NCBI GenBank assembly: GCA_019775845.1 | Contig: JADQAV010000009.1 | Span: 620,001-684,000, forward strand | Direction of reading: 5' to 3' | Origin: Myrmaecium sp. VS I D KN 1 | Lineage: Eukaryota > Ascomycota > Dothideomycetes > Valsariales > Valsariaceae | DNA: 64,000 nucleotides | Shown: positions 1-11,864 of the stretch, piece after piece | Layout: each line of letters begins with the position of its first letter | Numbering within the stretch: the stretch's first letter is position 1 | Notes under the pieces: generated by a model | What the model was told of the DNA's origin: nothing | What the model saw: only the letters and a program-made list of their open reading frames with translations | The model's database searches: none | Position numbers and translations under genes: made by a program

Positions 1-104
1 TACCTTGGGCGCGCGGTACTCGTTCAGATGAGGCTGAGTCGGCATCAAAGGATCAGTGATCTTTATCATTCCCTCCTCCGGTTCCTGGAAAGGCTGGCCG
101 AGTC
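1..104 (-). CDS. Possible partial exon of a gene running off the left edge
   Basis: On the minus strand an open frame runs from an acceptor-like TTTCCAG (ending near 104) to the window edge. It contains an ATG at 69 followed by residues reading MIKITDPLMPTQPHLNEYR. The last bases before the edge, AAGGTA, could be a splice donor. The residue mix looks protein-like, but the piece is too short for a statistical case and I recognise no family. It may be an internal exon, a first exon, or chance. Confidence 0.25.
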
Positions 105-972
105 AACGCTGATGGTAGCATAAGGGAACGAATGAGTTGGACAGGCTTGACAGCGGAATGGCGGGGAAGGATGAGAGGTCGGGATGGGTAGAGCGGGGTC
201 AAGGGATGAGGAACGACTCGGTGGGATATGCTGTATTGTATGTATAGTACCTGATGGTAGGTACCTTTAGGCTCCAGGCAAGCCTTGCGGAAGCCGGTTG
301 CCTTAGCCGCCTTAGGCAAGTCGACCTTCCCTCGTAACCGCATGAGGGAATGCGGAGACAACTTTAGTCAGACTTCAGTACCTAGGTACGCTAGCCAATC
401 ACGGACGACGGACGAGCTCGTTCCCGTCTGCAACTCACCCCGGAGCGAACCACCCTCTTCCGCTCACAAGGACCCTGTTTCTAGCCCGGGTACGGTAATT
501 TACAGCAAGGCAGGGCAATCACGGTTACATATGGAATCCAGGCCATGCAGGATCCCCGCCCTGCCATCATCCTGTGCTTCACTCCCCCTTCCTCCCTCAG
601 GCCATTCCCATTTCCACCTGCTCTCCCTCCAGCGTCCACGATGAATCCCGGTTGGAAGGCAACTGAAGGGAACTGTCGGGTTCAGGAGCACCTTAGTTAC
701 CTCAGGTCTCACATGTCTCTCCGGTCAAAACTCGTCCCAGGCCGGCACCGCGCTGCAGGCCTGTCCCACTGGAGCCATGCAACGCGATCGATGCCTTGCT
801 GCTCCTCCCATCATATCCCATTTGCCGTCCCTGCTGTTCCTCCTCGTTGTCTGTTCCCTCGTTCATTGTCCTAGCTCGTGGAAACTTCAGTTTGAAACGC
901 TGAATCAGAACAACTTCCATCCTACGCATAATCTGGCCCGTTGTCCAATCGCGCAATGAGCTTCGAGTGAAC
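105..972. other. Intergenic region upstream of the pepsin-like gene
   Basis: No convincing gene. Two copies of a GTACCT/AGGTAC motif lie here, including a palindromic GTACCTAGGTAC at 378-389. An open frame from 777 contains a hydrophobic stretch that could be a signal peptide for the next gene. However, it lies in a different frame and I see no good donor to join it. Confidence 0.45.
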
Positions 973-3302
973 ATGCATGACCTTCGACCGCGAGCGGCCA
1001 GCTCCTCCACCTCCTCCTCTGCCGTATCGTCCGCAACACCCTACGTCTTCGCACCAAGCGGCTCCTTCGACGGCGCCGACGGTGCCTGGTCCACCTTCAT
1101 CATCAATGTCGGCGCCGACGGTAACGGAACAAATGGCCAGGACTTCAAGGTGCAGATCGCCACCTCCGGATCTTTGACGGCCATCCCCTTCCAAGCAGAC
1201 TGGTGCAACGAGCCAGACGCGGACGAATGTGCCGCTGACCGTGGCATCCTCCTCTATGACGCGCAGCAGGAGCTTGGCTTCCAAACTGACGTCTCCAACA
1301 GTTGGAAGGAGATTGGAGTATACTCGTACGAGCCCGAGCTCGACTACGTTCCCACTATCCGTCCCAACTCGACGTATGGCACTGACACGGTCGGCCTCGG
1401 CCGGGCGTCGAACGAGAGCCTGATGCTGGCAGGCCAGTTGGTCGTCAGTTTGACCACGGAGGACTTTCCTATGGGCATGTTTGGTCTCTCTGTATCGCCG
1501 GTGTCGCTTGGAAGTAACGCCCGGTTGACATGGCTGGAGACGTTCTTCGACGCTGAGCAGATACCGAGCCTCTCGTATGGATATACAGCTGGAGCGAAAT
1601 ATCGTAAGTCTCCGTACGAGACCGCGAGCGGCCCTCTCACCCCCATATACATCTCTTTCGATGCTGATCAAAATCAGGAAACAAAGAAGTAACGGGCAAC
1701 CTCGTCTTCGGGGGCTATGACCGGTCACGATTCGATGCGGGCACCAGCGGCTCGTTCAGCATGTCCGGCAGCGGAAACCATTCCCTGGAGCTCGCCGTGC
1801 AGTCGATCACCATCACCCCAGATCCCGACGTCGAGATCAACGAGTACTCCCTCACATCGGACAGCGGCGGCTTCACCGCGCGCATCGACTCGACCTTCCC
1901 CTACCTGTGGCTCCCGGACGCCGTCTGCGCCGGTTTCGCGGACCATTTCCACCTCGCCTACGACAGCGATACCGACCTCTACCTCATCAATGCGAGCGCG
2001 CACGCGCAGAACCTCCGCACCAACGCCACCGTCACCTTCGCGCTCGGCGACGACCCCACTGGCGGCGACCCGACCACGTCGCTCCTCTTCCCCTATGAAG
2101 CCTTCTACCAGTCCGCGACCTTCCCCCTCACCAACACCACCAACAGCACGCCCTACTTCCCCATCAAACGCTCCCCGACCGGCATCTACATCCTCGGCCG
2201 CGCCTTCCTCCAAGAAACCTACCTCACCGTCGACTACAACCGCTCCAACTTCTCCCTCGCCCAAGCCACCTTCCCGACCCCTTCGCCCGCCCCACAAGTC
2301 ATCGCCATCCACCCACCCTCCGCCTTCATCCCCGTCAACAGCACCTCCGACGACCCAGAGCACTCCTACAAGCTCTCCGCCCGCGACATCATCGGCATCG
2401 CCATCGGCGTCGCCGCCTTCATCTTCCTCCTCCTCAGCCTGCTCGCCCTGTTCCTCTACCGCCGGCACCGCCGCCGCCACGCCCACAACCAGTACCTCGC
2501 CGCCGCCGTCCGCACCAACCACGCCAAATCCGCCGCCGACATCGACACCCTCGCCGCCGCCAACGGCGCCATCCGGCCCCGCCGCATCAGCGAGCTCGAC
2601 TCCGAGCCTTGCACCAACAACGGCGGCGGCGGTGGTCGCGCCTCGAGCTCTTACCTCTCCACCACCACCTCCAACCCCGCCTCCCCCGGCGCCGGCAGTG
2701 GTAGTCTTACTCTCGGCCCGCACCGCTACTCCGCCGGCAGCAACAGCACCTACAACGGCGTCAACGGCGGTGGAGGCGCGGGGGGCTTCTACACCCCCGT
2801 CGAAGTCGACGGCAGCGACAAGAGCCCGAGCCCGCGGAGCGCCATCATGTGCGTCATCCCGGAGATGGAGAGCCCGTCGCCGGCGGTGGCGATCGCACCG
2901 CCGCAGCCAGCTGAACTGGAGTCCCCGCCCCTTGTCGTCGGCGGAAGGCGGGAGCAGCAGCAGCGGGGGCGGAGGAGGAGTGGTGGTGGTGGCGGTGGTG
3001 CGGGCGCGGGTGCCATGGGGTTGGGCATGGGAACGAGAAGGGGGTTGGCGGATGTGCATGAGCTTCCTGGGGAGAGTGTGGGGGTGGTGGGAGGCGAAGG
3101 GGTGGAGGGGAATGGGCAGAGGGTGGAGAGGCAGAGTGCAGGGGCGGCGACGAGTGCGAGTGAGGAGAGTGAGGCGAGCGAGAAGACGGTGGTTGCGGAT
3201 GAAGATGCCGGAGCGGGAGCGGTGCGGCGGCGGGGTGGGGATGATGGGGTGGGAGCGGGTGGTGGGAAGGAGGAGGGGGAGGAGGAAAAGGAGATGAATT
3301 AA
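973..3302 (+). CDS. Pepsin-like (A1 family) membrane-anchored protein, probably non-catalytic
   Basis: Two exons, 973-1603 and 1678-3302, give about 751 residues. The 74-nt intron has GTAAGT, a CTGAT branch site and CAG, and the join restores the frame through NKEVTGNLVFGGYDRSRFD, a typical aspartic-protease segment. The first lobe starts near FAPSGSFDGADGAWSTF. The usual first DTG is replaced by ATSGS, and the second-lobe position reads IDSTFPYLWLP, so classical catalytic Asp-Thr-Gly motifs are missing. A hydrophobic span at residues about 450-472 (IIGIAIGVAAFIFLLLSLL) followed by YRRHRRRH predicts a single-pass membrane protein with a long Gly/Ser-rich cytoplasmic tail. This resembles the fungal family of 'acid protease' proteins carrying IDST. 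The annotated ATG lacks a clear signal peptide, so an upstream exon is likely missing. The role is unknown; a cell-surface or wall-sensor function is only inference. Confidence 0.8.
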
Positions 3303-3848
3303 GATGGACGTGAGAATGTCGGGTTTGTGTGGTTATCTTTTGCGCTTCTGTATGTCGACTTCTATGGTAGTAATAGTTTGTATTAGCAGTTGGGTAAACG
3401 GTTGTATGACTGATTGAATGAGGTATTAGACACTTGCTGTCAGTCTGCTTCTCTGCACGTCTGCCTGTATAACAGGGTGACTGCCTTACCGCCTCGATGC
3501 CTGGCCGCCTGCATGCCTGACCATTGTGATGGAGGAGCACTGGACGTCAAACAGTCTGACGTCATTCAGCCTCCCACCTCATGCAAGCCCTCATTCAACA
3601 TTGAATGGCTTAGAGATAAATAATTTCATATATCATGTACTACTTGATAATCCTCAAGTTCGAATAAGCACGCACATACATTGCGTAGGAGGCATATGTA
3701 TTTGTATATATTCCTCTAACATATCCGTTCATTCCATCATTGGTGTAAAAAAAAGGAGGTTCATAGCCCTCTCATCGCTTAACATCAAAAACAAGACTCA
3801 TAACTTCGCCTTCACAGGTCTTCTTCCTCTTTCTCTAAGAAATCTACC
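3303..3848. other. Intergenic, convergent tails
   Basis: This is the space between the stops of the pepsin-like gene (plus) and the microprotein gene (minus). It is fairly AT-rich with several ATATAT-type stretches, as expected for facing 3' untranslated regions. No gene or structured RNA was recognised. Confidence 0.5.
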
Positions 3849-4246
3849 TCAGTTCGACACCTTATCCGGCACGTTCTTCCCCGTCGCCTTCTCGAACAGG
3901 CCGCGGGCGGAGTCGGTCTGGCAACATATCCCGCGTTAGCTTGTGTACAAACGAAGAGAAAAAATAGGAATTCTCAGGAGGGAGAGGACTCACAATCTTT
4001 TCGTTGGTGCTCCGGTTCTTACTCGGGTCGCCCATGCCGACGGAGCCGCCGTACTTCTTCTCGACGGCGTCGAGGCCTGTTGTCATGGTCGTGGTTAGCC
4101 TTTGCACGGCGTAGATGGGATGATGGCGGAGAGAAAGGAGGTCAATGGGGAAAAAGGGGAGGATGGAGTCATGACGTACCCTTGTCGACGTAGTCCTCCT
4201 GACCGGTGGTCGAAGTGGTAGTCTGGGCGGTGTTATCGGTAGACAT
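3849..4246 (-). CDS. Conserved-looking fungal microprotein, 72 residues, three exons
   Basis: Exons 4246-4180, 4076-3994 and 3917-3849 join in frame with donors GTACGT and GTGAGT. The second intron carries a GCTAAC branch point before its CAG. The product starts MSTDNTAQTTTSTTGQEDYV and continues with GLDAVEKKYGG, NRSTNEKITDSARGLFEKA and TGKNVPDKVSN. It is hydrophilic with no signal peptide or membrane span. From memory, small proteins with the pattern QEDYxDKGLDAVEKK...NEKITDxARxxFEKATGKxVP are widespread in Pezizomycotina, without a known function as far as I know. The 5' untranslated region on this strand holds the long AAC/GTT trinucleotide tract. Being short and split, this gene is easy to miss. 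Confidence 0.75.
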
Positions 4247-4257
4247 GTTTGACGGTG

Positions 4258-4283
4258 ACGTTGTTGTTGTTGTTGTTGTTCGC

Positions 4284-4324
<41 letters not shown>

Positions 4325-4326
4325 GG
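4258..4326. repeat. (GTT)n / (AAC)n trinucleotide microsatellite
   Basis: About 22 near-continuous GTT units with one CGC interruption around 4281. It lies 12 bases upstream of the start codon of the minus-strand microprotein, so it should be transcribed in its 5' leader as AAC repeats. Confidence 0.9.
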
Positions 4327-6852
4327 AGTTGGAGTTGGCTAATTTGGTGCTCAAGCTGGAGAGACGGCGTTTGGGAAGAGGTGGGTGTTCGTAGGTGTAC
4401 ATTCGGAGGAGGAGAAAAAAGGGAGCGGAGGAGCGGTTCTTTATATGTGAGAAGGTCGAGGGACCTGACAGGGATGGGCGATGATATTCGAGTCGAAATG
4501 GAGGAAAAGCAGGGTTTGATGCAAGTGGAGGAACGGATGTGGCTTGCTTTCGCTCTGGAGGCTTTTGGCTGGAAGAGGGAAGGATGGGAGGAACGGGTTG
4601 GCAGAGACAGGGAAGCCGGGGAGGATGATACTTGTATAAGAGTTGGGGTTAAGCTTGTTTGGGACAGGCTCGGGGTAACGGAGAGGGGAAAGGTGAAGAC
4701 GTCAAGCGCGGCGGTGATATCAGATGGCTGTGGTGGTGAGCGGAGATCACGACAGTCTGGTTCCCTCTGCCGGATCTGGATCGGGAGAGGCTCTCAGGGC
4801 GCTCCTTCAAGGATGATGTCATGCGTTCCCGCTTATCGGACGAGATGGCGAGGCTTTGACGTAGCCTGAACGTCCCGGTCTATCCACGGAGGGAAGAACT
4901 CGGCGTGTATGTTTGCATCACGAAAGCACCTCCTGGTAATCCCATGCGTTCCAAGAGAAGTCACTCACATACGGCTTGTATATACTCATCAATGCCTGAG
5001 GAAGTTGTTGATACACAACCATCCGCCCATCTTTGGAGGGGTTGGCGCCAGGGGTAGCTGCTTAGCGGCGTTTGCCGGCAAGGCTGGAGTGGGGCCTCCC
5101 GTTGTCGCCATCGCTCGGCGCTTCCGCGGCAGCGATGCCAGGAGCCGCGGAGTCTTCAGTAATCTTCAATGCGCATCATCTCATTTCGATGCTGAGCAGT
5201 CATGAACCAAGTCGCCATGTCTGCAGAGATACATCACCTCAAGTCGAACTGCGCCTATGAAGGGCCACTGTTCGTTCGATGTCTGTTTACATCCGAATTC
5301 CGTCACAGAAAGAACGAGCTCCATCGATAGCGAAAGCGACCCATCGCTTTCTCCTCCGCTTCAACGCGGAAAGAAGACTGTTATCCGCAGATCCATGGAG
5401 CAGGAGAAAGAAGGACTTCGAACACATTAGCGTCTCACCTCACAATAGGCCGAGAATCCAGATCTCTACAGGTAGAGCAAGAGGAGAAGGGTGATGGAGC
5501 GTTGTCTAGCCCCTAGTAAACAGTAACCCCAGGGTATTAGACAGCGGAAACTCGAGCGACCACCGGCCAGTCTATCACTGCATTTGCGTATGCGGAGCGA
5601 TAATTTGGGTCGGCAGCAATTCCGCTGCCTCTGTCGGGCTGGCGTCTGCATCGTGGTGAATGAGGTAGAGAGACAGAGACGCAGAGAGAGGGGTGGGGAA
5701 CAGGAAAAGAAAGCAAAACACCAGCGTTCACGTTCCGCTCAATATTGACGCTGATTGTCCCAGCAGACGAGGTGAGGGAGCGTGAGTATGAAGACACTGT
5801 AGAGTCGAACGCAAGGAGAGACAATTTATCCCACCCTTAAGCACAGCTCGAGACTATGTGGTGGTGCTTAGCCGAGTCCCTCATCCTCCCCCGCTCCGAT
5901 GCTGTGTCTGGACGCGATTATAGGTAGGGACCTGTAGCTAAGGTTGGATTAGGACGGGATGCGGAATTCGACAATCTAGGTGTATTTTCCGCGGCGGCCC
6001 CACGATGCCAGAAGTAGAGGTGGGGCAGCATCAGGCATCAGGCGTCGCATTCGGAGGCATGTAGAACATGCATAGCCAGAGATCGATCACCGTTCTTCTT
6101 ATTTTCTGGAATGACCTTTCCCACTTATTGCTCAAGCTCCGAATGACTATACTGCGGACGACTGTCGTTAGCCGGTAGGCACAAGATAGGTGATCTTGAT
6201 GATGATGCCGCGATGGCTGCGCCTTAATTGTTGAACAAGTGTCTTGTTCGCTGTGTATAAAGGCCACACCTCGCACATTTATACCGTGCAATAGGAATGG
6301 TGCTCAATGCCGGCTTATTAAGCCTGGTGGACAAGCAGCAGTGCGTACATATTTGCTCAGAGTAGGACGCCTTTCGCGATTCAAATCGGAGCGTCGTACA
6401 TACTTCTATAGGCACCCTCAGTAGTCTTGGTACTTAGGATATTCCAGTGGTTGCAAATAATTCCTTTCAAAAAAATGATATTGGATAAGGACCACATTGA
6501 GCGGACGGGCATAAGCTAGGTAGGATATGTAGAAACGCACCGAGAGTGGAGAAGGTAGACAGAAATAATGTATATCAGAATAGGAAAAGGATATGAGATG
6601 CCAGCAACACCGGTCTAGGATGCGATCGTGAAATCATAGATAATGTGAGTCAGATGGAGGTGGGGAAAGACCTCAAACGGAACGAAAATGTGTGTGTGGG
6701 CCGTAGAGCCCGAACTGAAGAGTGCTGTTGTCTTCAGCAAGGTGATGACAAGAGAACGGTGACAGCCACCAGCATCAGCGAACAGTTCACCACTGGATAC
6801 TGCGATGCCAGCACCTCAGGACCATTGATGACGATGGAAAGCTGCAATCGTC
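4327..6852. other. Intergenic, no gene recognised
   Basis: About 2.5 kb between the microprotein promoter side and the end of the F-box-like gene. Open frames here are short, biased in composition and lack splice-supported extension. I see no RNA gene or repeat family. Confidence 0.45.
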
Positions 6853-7506
6853 TCATATCAACACCCATGAATCCGCCTGCAGACTGTTCAAGCCGGGCAG
6901 ATAGTCGTGTACAACTGCACAGAAGTTGTCGTGGGATTTCATCGGCCGCTCGCTTCCCGATATTTCGCCGCCGTCCCTCAACAACGTCAACCTCACCTTC
7001 CTCACCATGCTCCTGGGTTCCGGACCCAGGCGTCTCACAAAATCCAGCACTGGGACGTAGTTGACTCCGACGAAGTGGAAGAGGTTCTCCGAGTACAGCA
7101 CGCTGAGAGCCTCGGTGTAGATGAGCTTGTTGGTGCGAAGGACGGCAAGGGCTGAGTTATCGGGTGTGCGGCGCTGAGTGTTGAGTCTCCGGGAGTAGTG
7201 TCTGGTACCAATAACGACAGTGGTGCTGTCGCAGTCGGAATAGAGACGGAAGCGTTTGAGAGGGTTTGACGGAAGGACGTAGCGAAGGATCTTTAGACGA
7301 ATTTCGGAGGGAAGACGAAGAAGGGGAGATGGCCGACACGAGCTTTTTTCCTTATCCTGCGGGTGAATTCTGCAGTCCGGAGGCTCCACAGCTTCCAAAT
7401 GCTCGACGGACTGATAATGCTGAGGCTTAGAAGACGGAGTCGACTTCTTCAGCGAGCGCTTGAACATGTTTCGCTGTTCTTCCTCGCCAGCCGTCTCAGG
7501 AGGCAT
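6853..7506 (-). CDS. F-box-like fungal protein of unknown function
   Basis: A single-exon frame of 217 residues starts at an ATG and ends at TGA. After a basic, low-complexity N-terminus comes LLRLPSEIRLKILRYVLP (residues about 63-80), the Leu-Pro-x-Glu-Ile-Arg-x-x-Ile pattern seen at the start of many fungal F-box-like proteins. A region with ALAVLRTNKLIYTEALSVLY follows, the 'LRTNRQIYxEAxxxLY' signature common in this large Pezizomycotina family. In the family such proteins may be substrate adaptors of SCF ubiquitin ligases, but many are uncharacterised and no substrate can be inferred here. It is divergent from CCT7 with 477 bases between starts. The short length suggests a compact member; a continuation by splicing past the stop was not seen. 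Confidence 0.7.
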   Translation of the reverse strand: MPPETAGEEEQRNMFKRSLKKSTPSSKPQHYQSVEHLEAVEPPDCRIHPQDKEKSSCRPSPLLRLPSEIRLKILRYVLPSNPLKRFRLYSDCDSTTVVIGTRHYSRRLNTQRRTPDNSALAVLRTNKLIYTEALSVLYSENLFHFVGVNYVPVLDFVRRLGPEPRSMVRKVRLTLLRDGGEISGSERPMKSHDNFCAVVHDYLPGLNSLQADSWVLI

Positions 7507-7983
7507 GTATCAGGGTCTCAATAATCGAAATGAAATGATTGACTGAATTGTTGGGAAGAAGACGTGTCAAACGATCTGAAAGCACACCCGACAGAATGAG
7601 GGGTAATTTGTCATAACAAGCAAGCACTAGCAAAGATTGAGGATTTCAGCTTGGAACACAAATCAAGTGCGAAAAAAGTAATATATTCAGACTGCCCTTC
7701 TAAATGCAAGATAAATGCACATCAAAGGTGATGCAGAGGGTGCGAAGCATCTGGTGAACACAATGAGGAGACATCAACGACGGGCGGTCTTGGCACGGCG
7801 GGGGCCGGAGAAAATGTGCTGCCGAGTCGCTGGACGTGCCCGATGGAATAATTTGGCGGGACGGGTGCAAGGCGGAGGAGCTCCAGCAGTATCGACGAGC
7901 CCTACTATCCACCTTCTATCCTCCTTTCCGTTTCTGTTCGGCCCTGTCGTATTCCATAGGGAGCATTCCGCTAAGCCGCCGTC
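7507..7983. promoter_or_regulatory. Divergent intergenic promoter region (F-box-like gene / CCT7)
   Basis: This 477-bp spacer separates two head-to-head starts and must hold both promoters. I could not pick out a TATA box or a heat-shock element with confidence. Confidence 0.5.
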
Positions 7984-9898
7984 ATGTCGTTCGGAGGCCA
8001 AACCCCGACAATTATCGTGCTAAAGGAGGGTGCGTGGAGAAGCCTCAATCAAGCTCAAGACATCCCCAAACTGACAAATACAAGGTACCGACCAGTCGCA
8101 GGGACGAGGACAGATAATATCCAACATCAACGCATGCGTCGCAGTTCAATCTACGATCAAGGGTACCCTCGGCCCTTACGGCGGTGATTTGCTGTTGGTG
8201 GATGAGAACGGGAAACAGACTATCACAAACGATGGCGCAACTGTTATGAAGGTATGGGACAGGAGGTTCCTCGCAAGTCGATGCTCATATTGACACAATA
8301 CCCAGCTCTTGGATATTGTGCATCCCGCTGCCCGCATTCTCACAGACATTGCTCGGTCGCAAGATGCGGAAGTCGGAGACGGTACAACATCGGTCGTCGT
8401 ACTGGCCGGTGAGATTTTGAAGGAAATCAAGGAACACGTTGAGGCGGGTGTGAGCAGCCAGATCATCATCAAAGCTCTACGACGAGCATCTTCTATGGCG
8501 GTCAACAAGATCAAAGAGATCGCCGTGAGCACATCGGAGGGTAACCAGACGGATACGCTGAAGAAACTGGCCGCAACTGCTATGAGCAGCAAGCTGATCA
8601 AGAGGAACTCCGATTTCTTCACAAAGAGTAGGTGGCAAAATTGGGTTCTTTCAAAAGGCGGGGCTGACATGCGTTACAGTGGTCGTCGATGCTGTGCTAT
8701 CTCTTGACCAGGAGGATCTGAATGAGAAGCTTATCGGTATCAAGAAGATCACCGGCGGTGCCCTGCAGGACTCCTTGTTTGTCAACGGTGTCGCCTTCAA
8801 GAAGACATTCTCGTACGCCGGTTTCGAGCAACAACCCAAGGTCTTCGCGAACCCCAAGATTGTCTGCTTGAACGTCGAGTTGGAGCTAAAGGCCGAGAAG
8901 GACAATGCGGAAGTGAGGGTTGAGCAGGTGTCGGAATACCAGGCCATCGTAGATGCGGAGTGGCAGATCATCTTCAACAAGATGGAGGCTCTTTACAAGA
9001 CCGGCGCCAAGGTGGTGCTCAGCAAGCTCCCCATCGGTGACTTGGCTACACAATACTTCGCTGACCGCGACATTTTCTGCGCTGGTCGTGTCTCTTCCGA
9101 CGACATGGAGCGTGTGTGCCAGGCTACCGGCGCCAGCATCCAGTCTACCTGCTCCGACATTCGCCCCGAACATCTGGGTACCTGCGAGCACTTCGAAGAG
9201 AGGCAGATTGGCGGCGAACGCTTCAACTTCTTCGAGGGCTGCCCGGGTGCAAAGACCTGCACGCTTGTCCTTCGCGGCGGTGCGGAACAGTTCATTGCCG
9301 AGGTCGAGCGCTCTCTCCACGACGCCATCATGATCGTCAAGCGCGCGATCAAGAACAAGACCATCGTCGCCGGCGGTGGTGCGTGCGAGATGGAAGTGTC
9401 CGCCTACCTCCACGGCTTCGCCGACAAGAACATCCCTCACAAGCAGCAGACCATCATCAAGTCCTTCGCCAAGGCGCTCGAGGTCATCCCTCGTCAGCTG
9501 TGCGACAACGCCGGCTTCGACGCGACCGACATCCTCAACCGCCTGCGCGTCGAGCACCGCAAGGGCAACATCTGGGCCGGCGTCGACTTCGTGAACGAGG
9601 GCATCGCCAACAACCTGGAGACGTTTGTCTGGGAGCCGGCGCTTGTGAAGATCAACGCCCTCCAGGCGGCGACGGAGGCGGCGTGCTTGATCTTGAGCGT
9701 GGACGAGACGATAAGTATGTCTACACCCCCACTACCTTCCTCACTACCGTGATTCCCAATCCGATTGCTAACCTTCTCTTTTTCTCTCCAACAGAAAACC
9801 AGGAGTCCGCTCAGCCTCAGGCGCCCCAGCGGGGTCTGCCCCCGGGAGCCGCACAGCGCGCGTTGAGGGGCCGTGGAAGGGGTATGCCCAGGCGGTAA
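7984..9898 (+). CDS. CCT7: T-complex protein 1 subunit eta (cytosolic chaperonin CCT/TRiC)
   Basis: Five exons, 7984-8029, 8085-8251, 8306-8627, 8680-9714 and 9795-9898, give 557 residues, the normal size for the family. Introns are 54-80 nt with canonical borders (GTGCGT, GTATGG, GTAGGT, GTATGT donors; CTGAC branch sites). The start [20 protein letters not shown] is the eta-subunit N-terminus. [17 protein letters not shown] is the group II chaperonin ATP-binding motif, and [20 protein letters not shown] with [16 protein letters not shown] are eta-type apical-domain segments. The end is [10 protein letters not shown], the Gly/Arg-rich tail typical of CCT7. The protein is one of eight subunits of the cytosolic ATP-driven folding ring that matures actin, tubulin and WD-repeat proteins. 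It was chosen over the gamma subunit because the N-terminus and the [17 protein letters not shown] segment match eta. Confidence 0.96.
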
Positions 9899-11864
9899 AC
9901 GCCCGGTTATCTCGTAAGAGCCGGATGTGTGTGTGGAAATGGGGAAAGAGACAGACAGGGATTGATTGGCATATAGCGCAGAGCTTGTAAAGTGTGTGTA
10001 TGGGTGTGTGTGTGTATATCCCGCTGCTATATTCGTCGGGAGGGGGTAGAACGAGAGAAAGGAAAGAAAGAAAAACAAAGGTCTACTACCATCACAACTA
10101 CTCCCATGAGGGAGGGACTTCCAGCAAGAAATCCCCTGTCCGTCTGCCGCGGAGCCCAAGCCCTTGCGCACCATGTGAGAAACAGCAAACGTGGGATGTT
10201 CGAACGAAGAAAAAAAGGCGGTTTGTGGGATCTAGAAACCTTCCTGGGTGTCTTCTATTTGATACTCATGCACTGCGGGGCGAGGTGAAGCGATGTCGAA
10301 TCTGAAAGGATGGGTGAGCACTCATCGGTCCCGACGAATGCAATCAGTCCATCCCATACCACCAATCCACCCTTCTACGAACAGAACAACTTGAACACAG
10401 GCAGAGCAGAGGTTCATGATGTGCAAAGGATAGATAATAGCTTTTTTGTCTCGAATCATATCAAAAAGATACTAAGATCTCTTTCCCACGTCAAAGCGAC
10501 CTAAAAAGCGAATGAAACACCACAAAACGATAGCGAAAGACAAAGCAAGGCCTCGAGAGGGGAAAAGCTACTCCAACAGCTCCTTTCTCGCTGAAACCTT
10601 CTCACGTCAGACGCAAAAGGAATACGCCTGCAAGCACCAAAAGCAAAACAAAACACCAAAACAAAAAGAGGGGGAAAAAAAAAACCTGGGTATCATGTTC
10701 GAAAAAAAGAAGCAAAAACAAGCCGAAAAACGAAGCTAAAAGTCAGGGGGGTTCCTCCTACCCTGAAGCGAGAGAAAAGGATTAAAGAATATTAATGCGA
10801 TCCATCGATGCTGATAACATTCGATCGAGAAGCGGCCGTTATAGCGAGGGAGGAAGAGTGTGAGAGAGGCTGCGTGATGTTGCTCTCGCCGTCAATCATA
10901 TTATCGACGACGGCGATGGCCGTGAGGAAGTAAGGTAGGGAAGATTAAAAAATATCGAATAGAGATAAAAAAGAAAGGTCATGCCCGCCGAGAATGATGG
11001 CGGGAGAGGGAGTAGTAATGACGGGAGCCATAGTCGTTTGTTTGAGCAACAAACAACAACACCACGGTGACCCCGATCGTAAAAGCGCAGCAGCACAGTG
11101 CTGCTACATGGAGTAGTAGATAATGAGGATCAGAAAGAACCGATATGACGAAACGAATATCGCGCGTCAGATTGTAGCCGAGGCGGAAAAAAACGAGACG
11201 AACAAGCACGAACGCTTCAACGCAGCAAAAAAAGCCGAGAGAGATGTGTTGAAGTTTGGGTGGTGATGGAAACCGTCTTTCTTCGAGTTTCGAGCCGATT
11301 CGCCTGCCCCCTCCGATGGGGGGGATGGATGGTTGGATGGAGGGATGTGGTTTGTGGTTTCGGGGAGGTGGGGCGAAGCCCGGATGTGGTAATCTGTTTA
11401 GCTTTTCGGCGATTCATGTTCGATCTCCGTGCTCCCCCCCCCCCCCTCTCGCCATAACGACGTCATGAGGCCATGGATGCAACGACGCGCGAAAGCTGCC
11501 GACTCCCCGCCACCGGAACGGTGCCATCGATCTACTGCGCTGTTTTTTGACTTTCTGCTGTGGCGTCGATGAAAGGACTTGGAAAACTCGGCAGGGTGCC
11601 GGTTCCCCAGGAATTTTTCCCGGGACGAATGCTCTTGCCTCTGGCGGCACAAAGGTCATCCATCGGGGCAGATTGACAGAGGAGAGAGCTTGCGCATCCA
11701 ATACAGTCGCGCATGCGCCAAGATGGAAAGTGTACAGCTTCGTCGCACGATGTCAGCAGTTCCAGCCTGCGTCTGGTAACAATGGACAAAGGTAAAATGT
11801 CCCGAAAGGCCGTATTAATAATGATGGAAGAAGACACCAGAGTGATGGCGCCGTCTTGGTTCGT
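9899..11864. other. Intergenic, convergent tails of CCT7 and LST7
   Basis: About 2 kb between the CCT7 stop and the LST7 stop. It is purine-rich and A-rich around 10,500-10,760, with a C13 run at 11,434-11,446. Open frames are low-complexity and none looks like a gene. Part is probably CCT7 3' untranslated region. Confidence 0.45.

Noticed and set aside
922-1728. 268-codon minus-strand frame over the pepsin-like gene
   Set aside because: It is antisense to well-supported exons, is compositionally biased, and its residues match no family. It is a shadow of GC-rich coding sequence.
1725-3059. 444-codon minus-strand frame rich in Gly, Val, Glu
   Set aside because: It is the mirror of the GC-rich second exon of the pepsin-like gene, with a monotonous composition and no family features.
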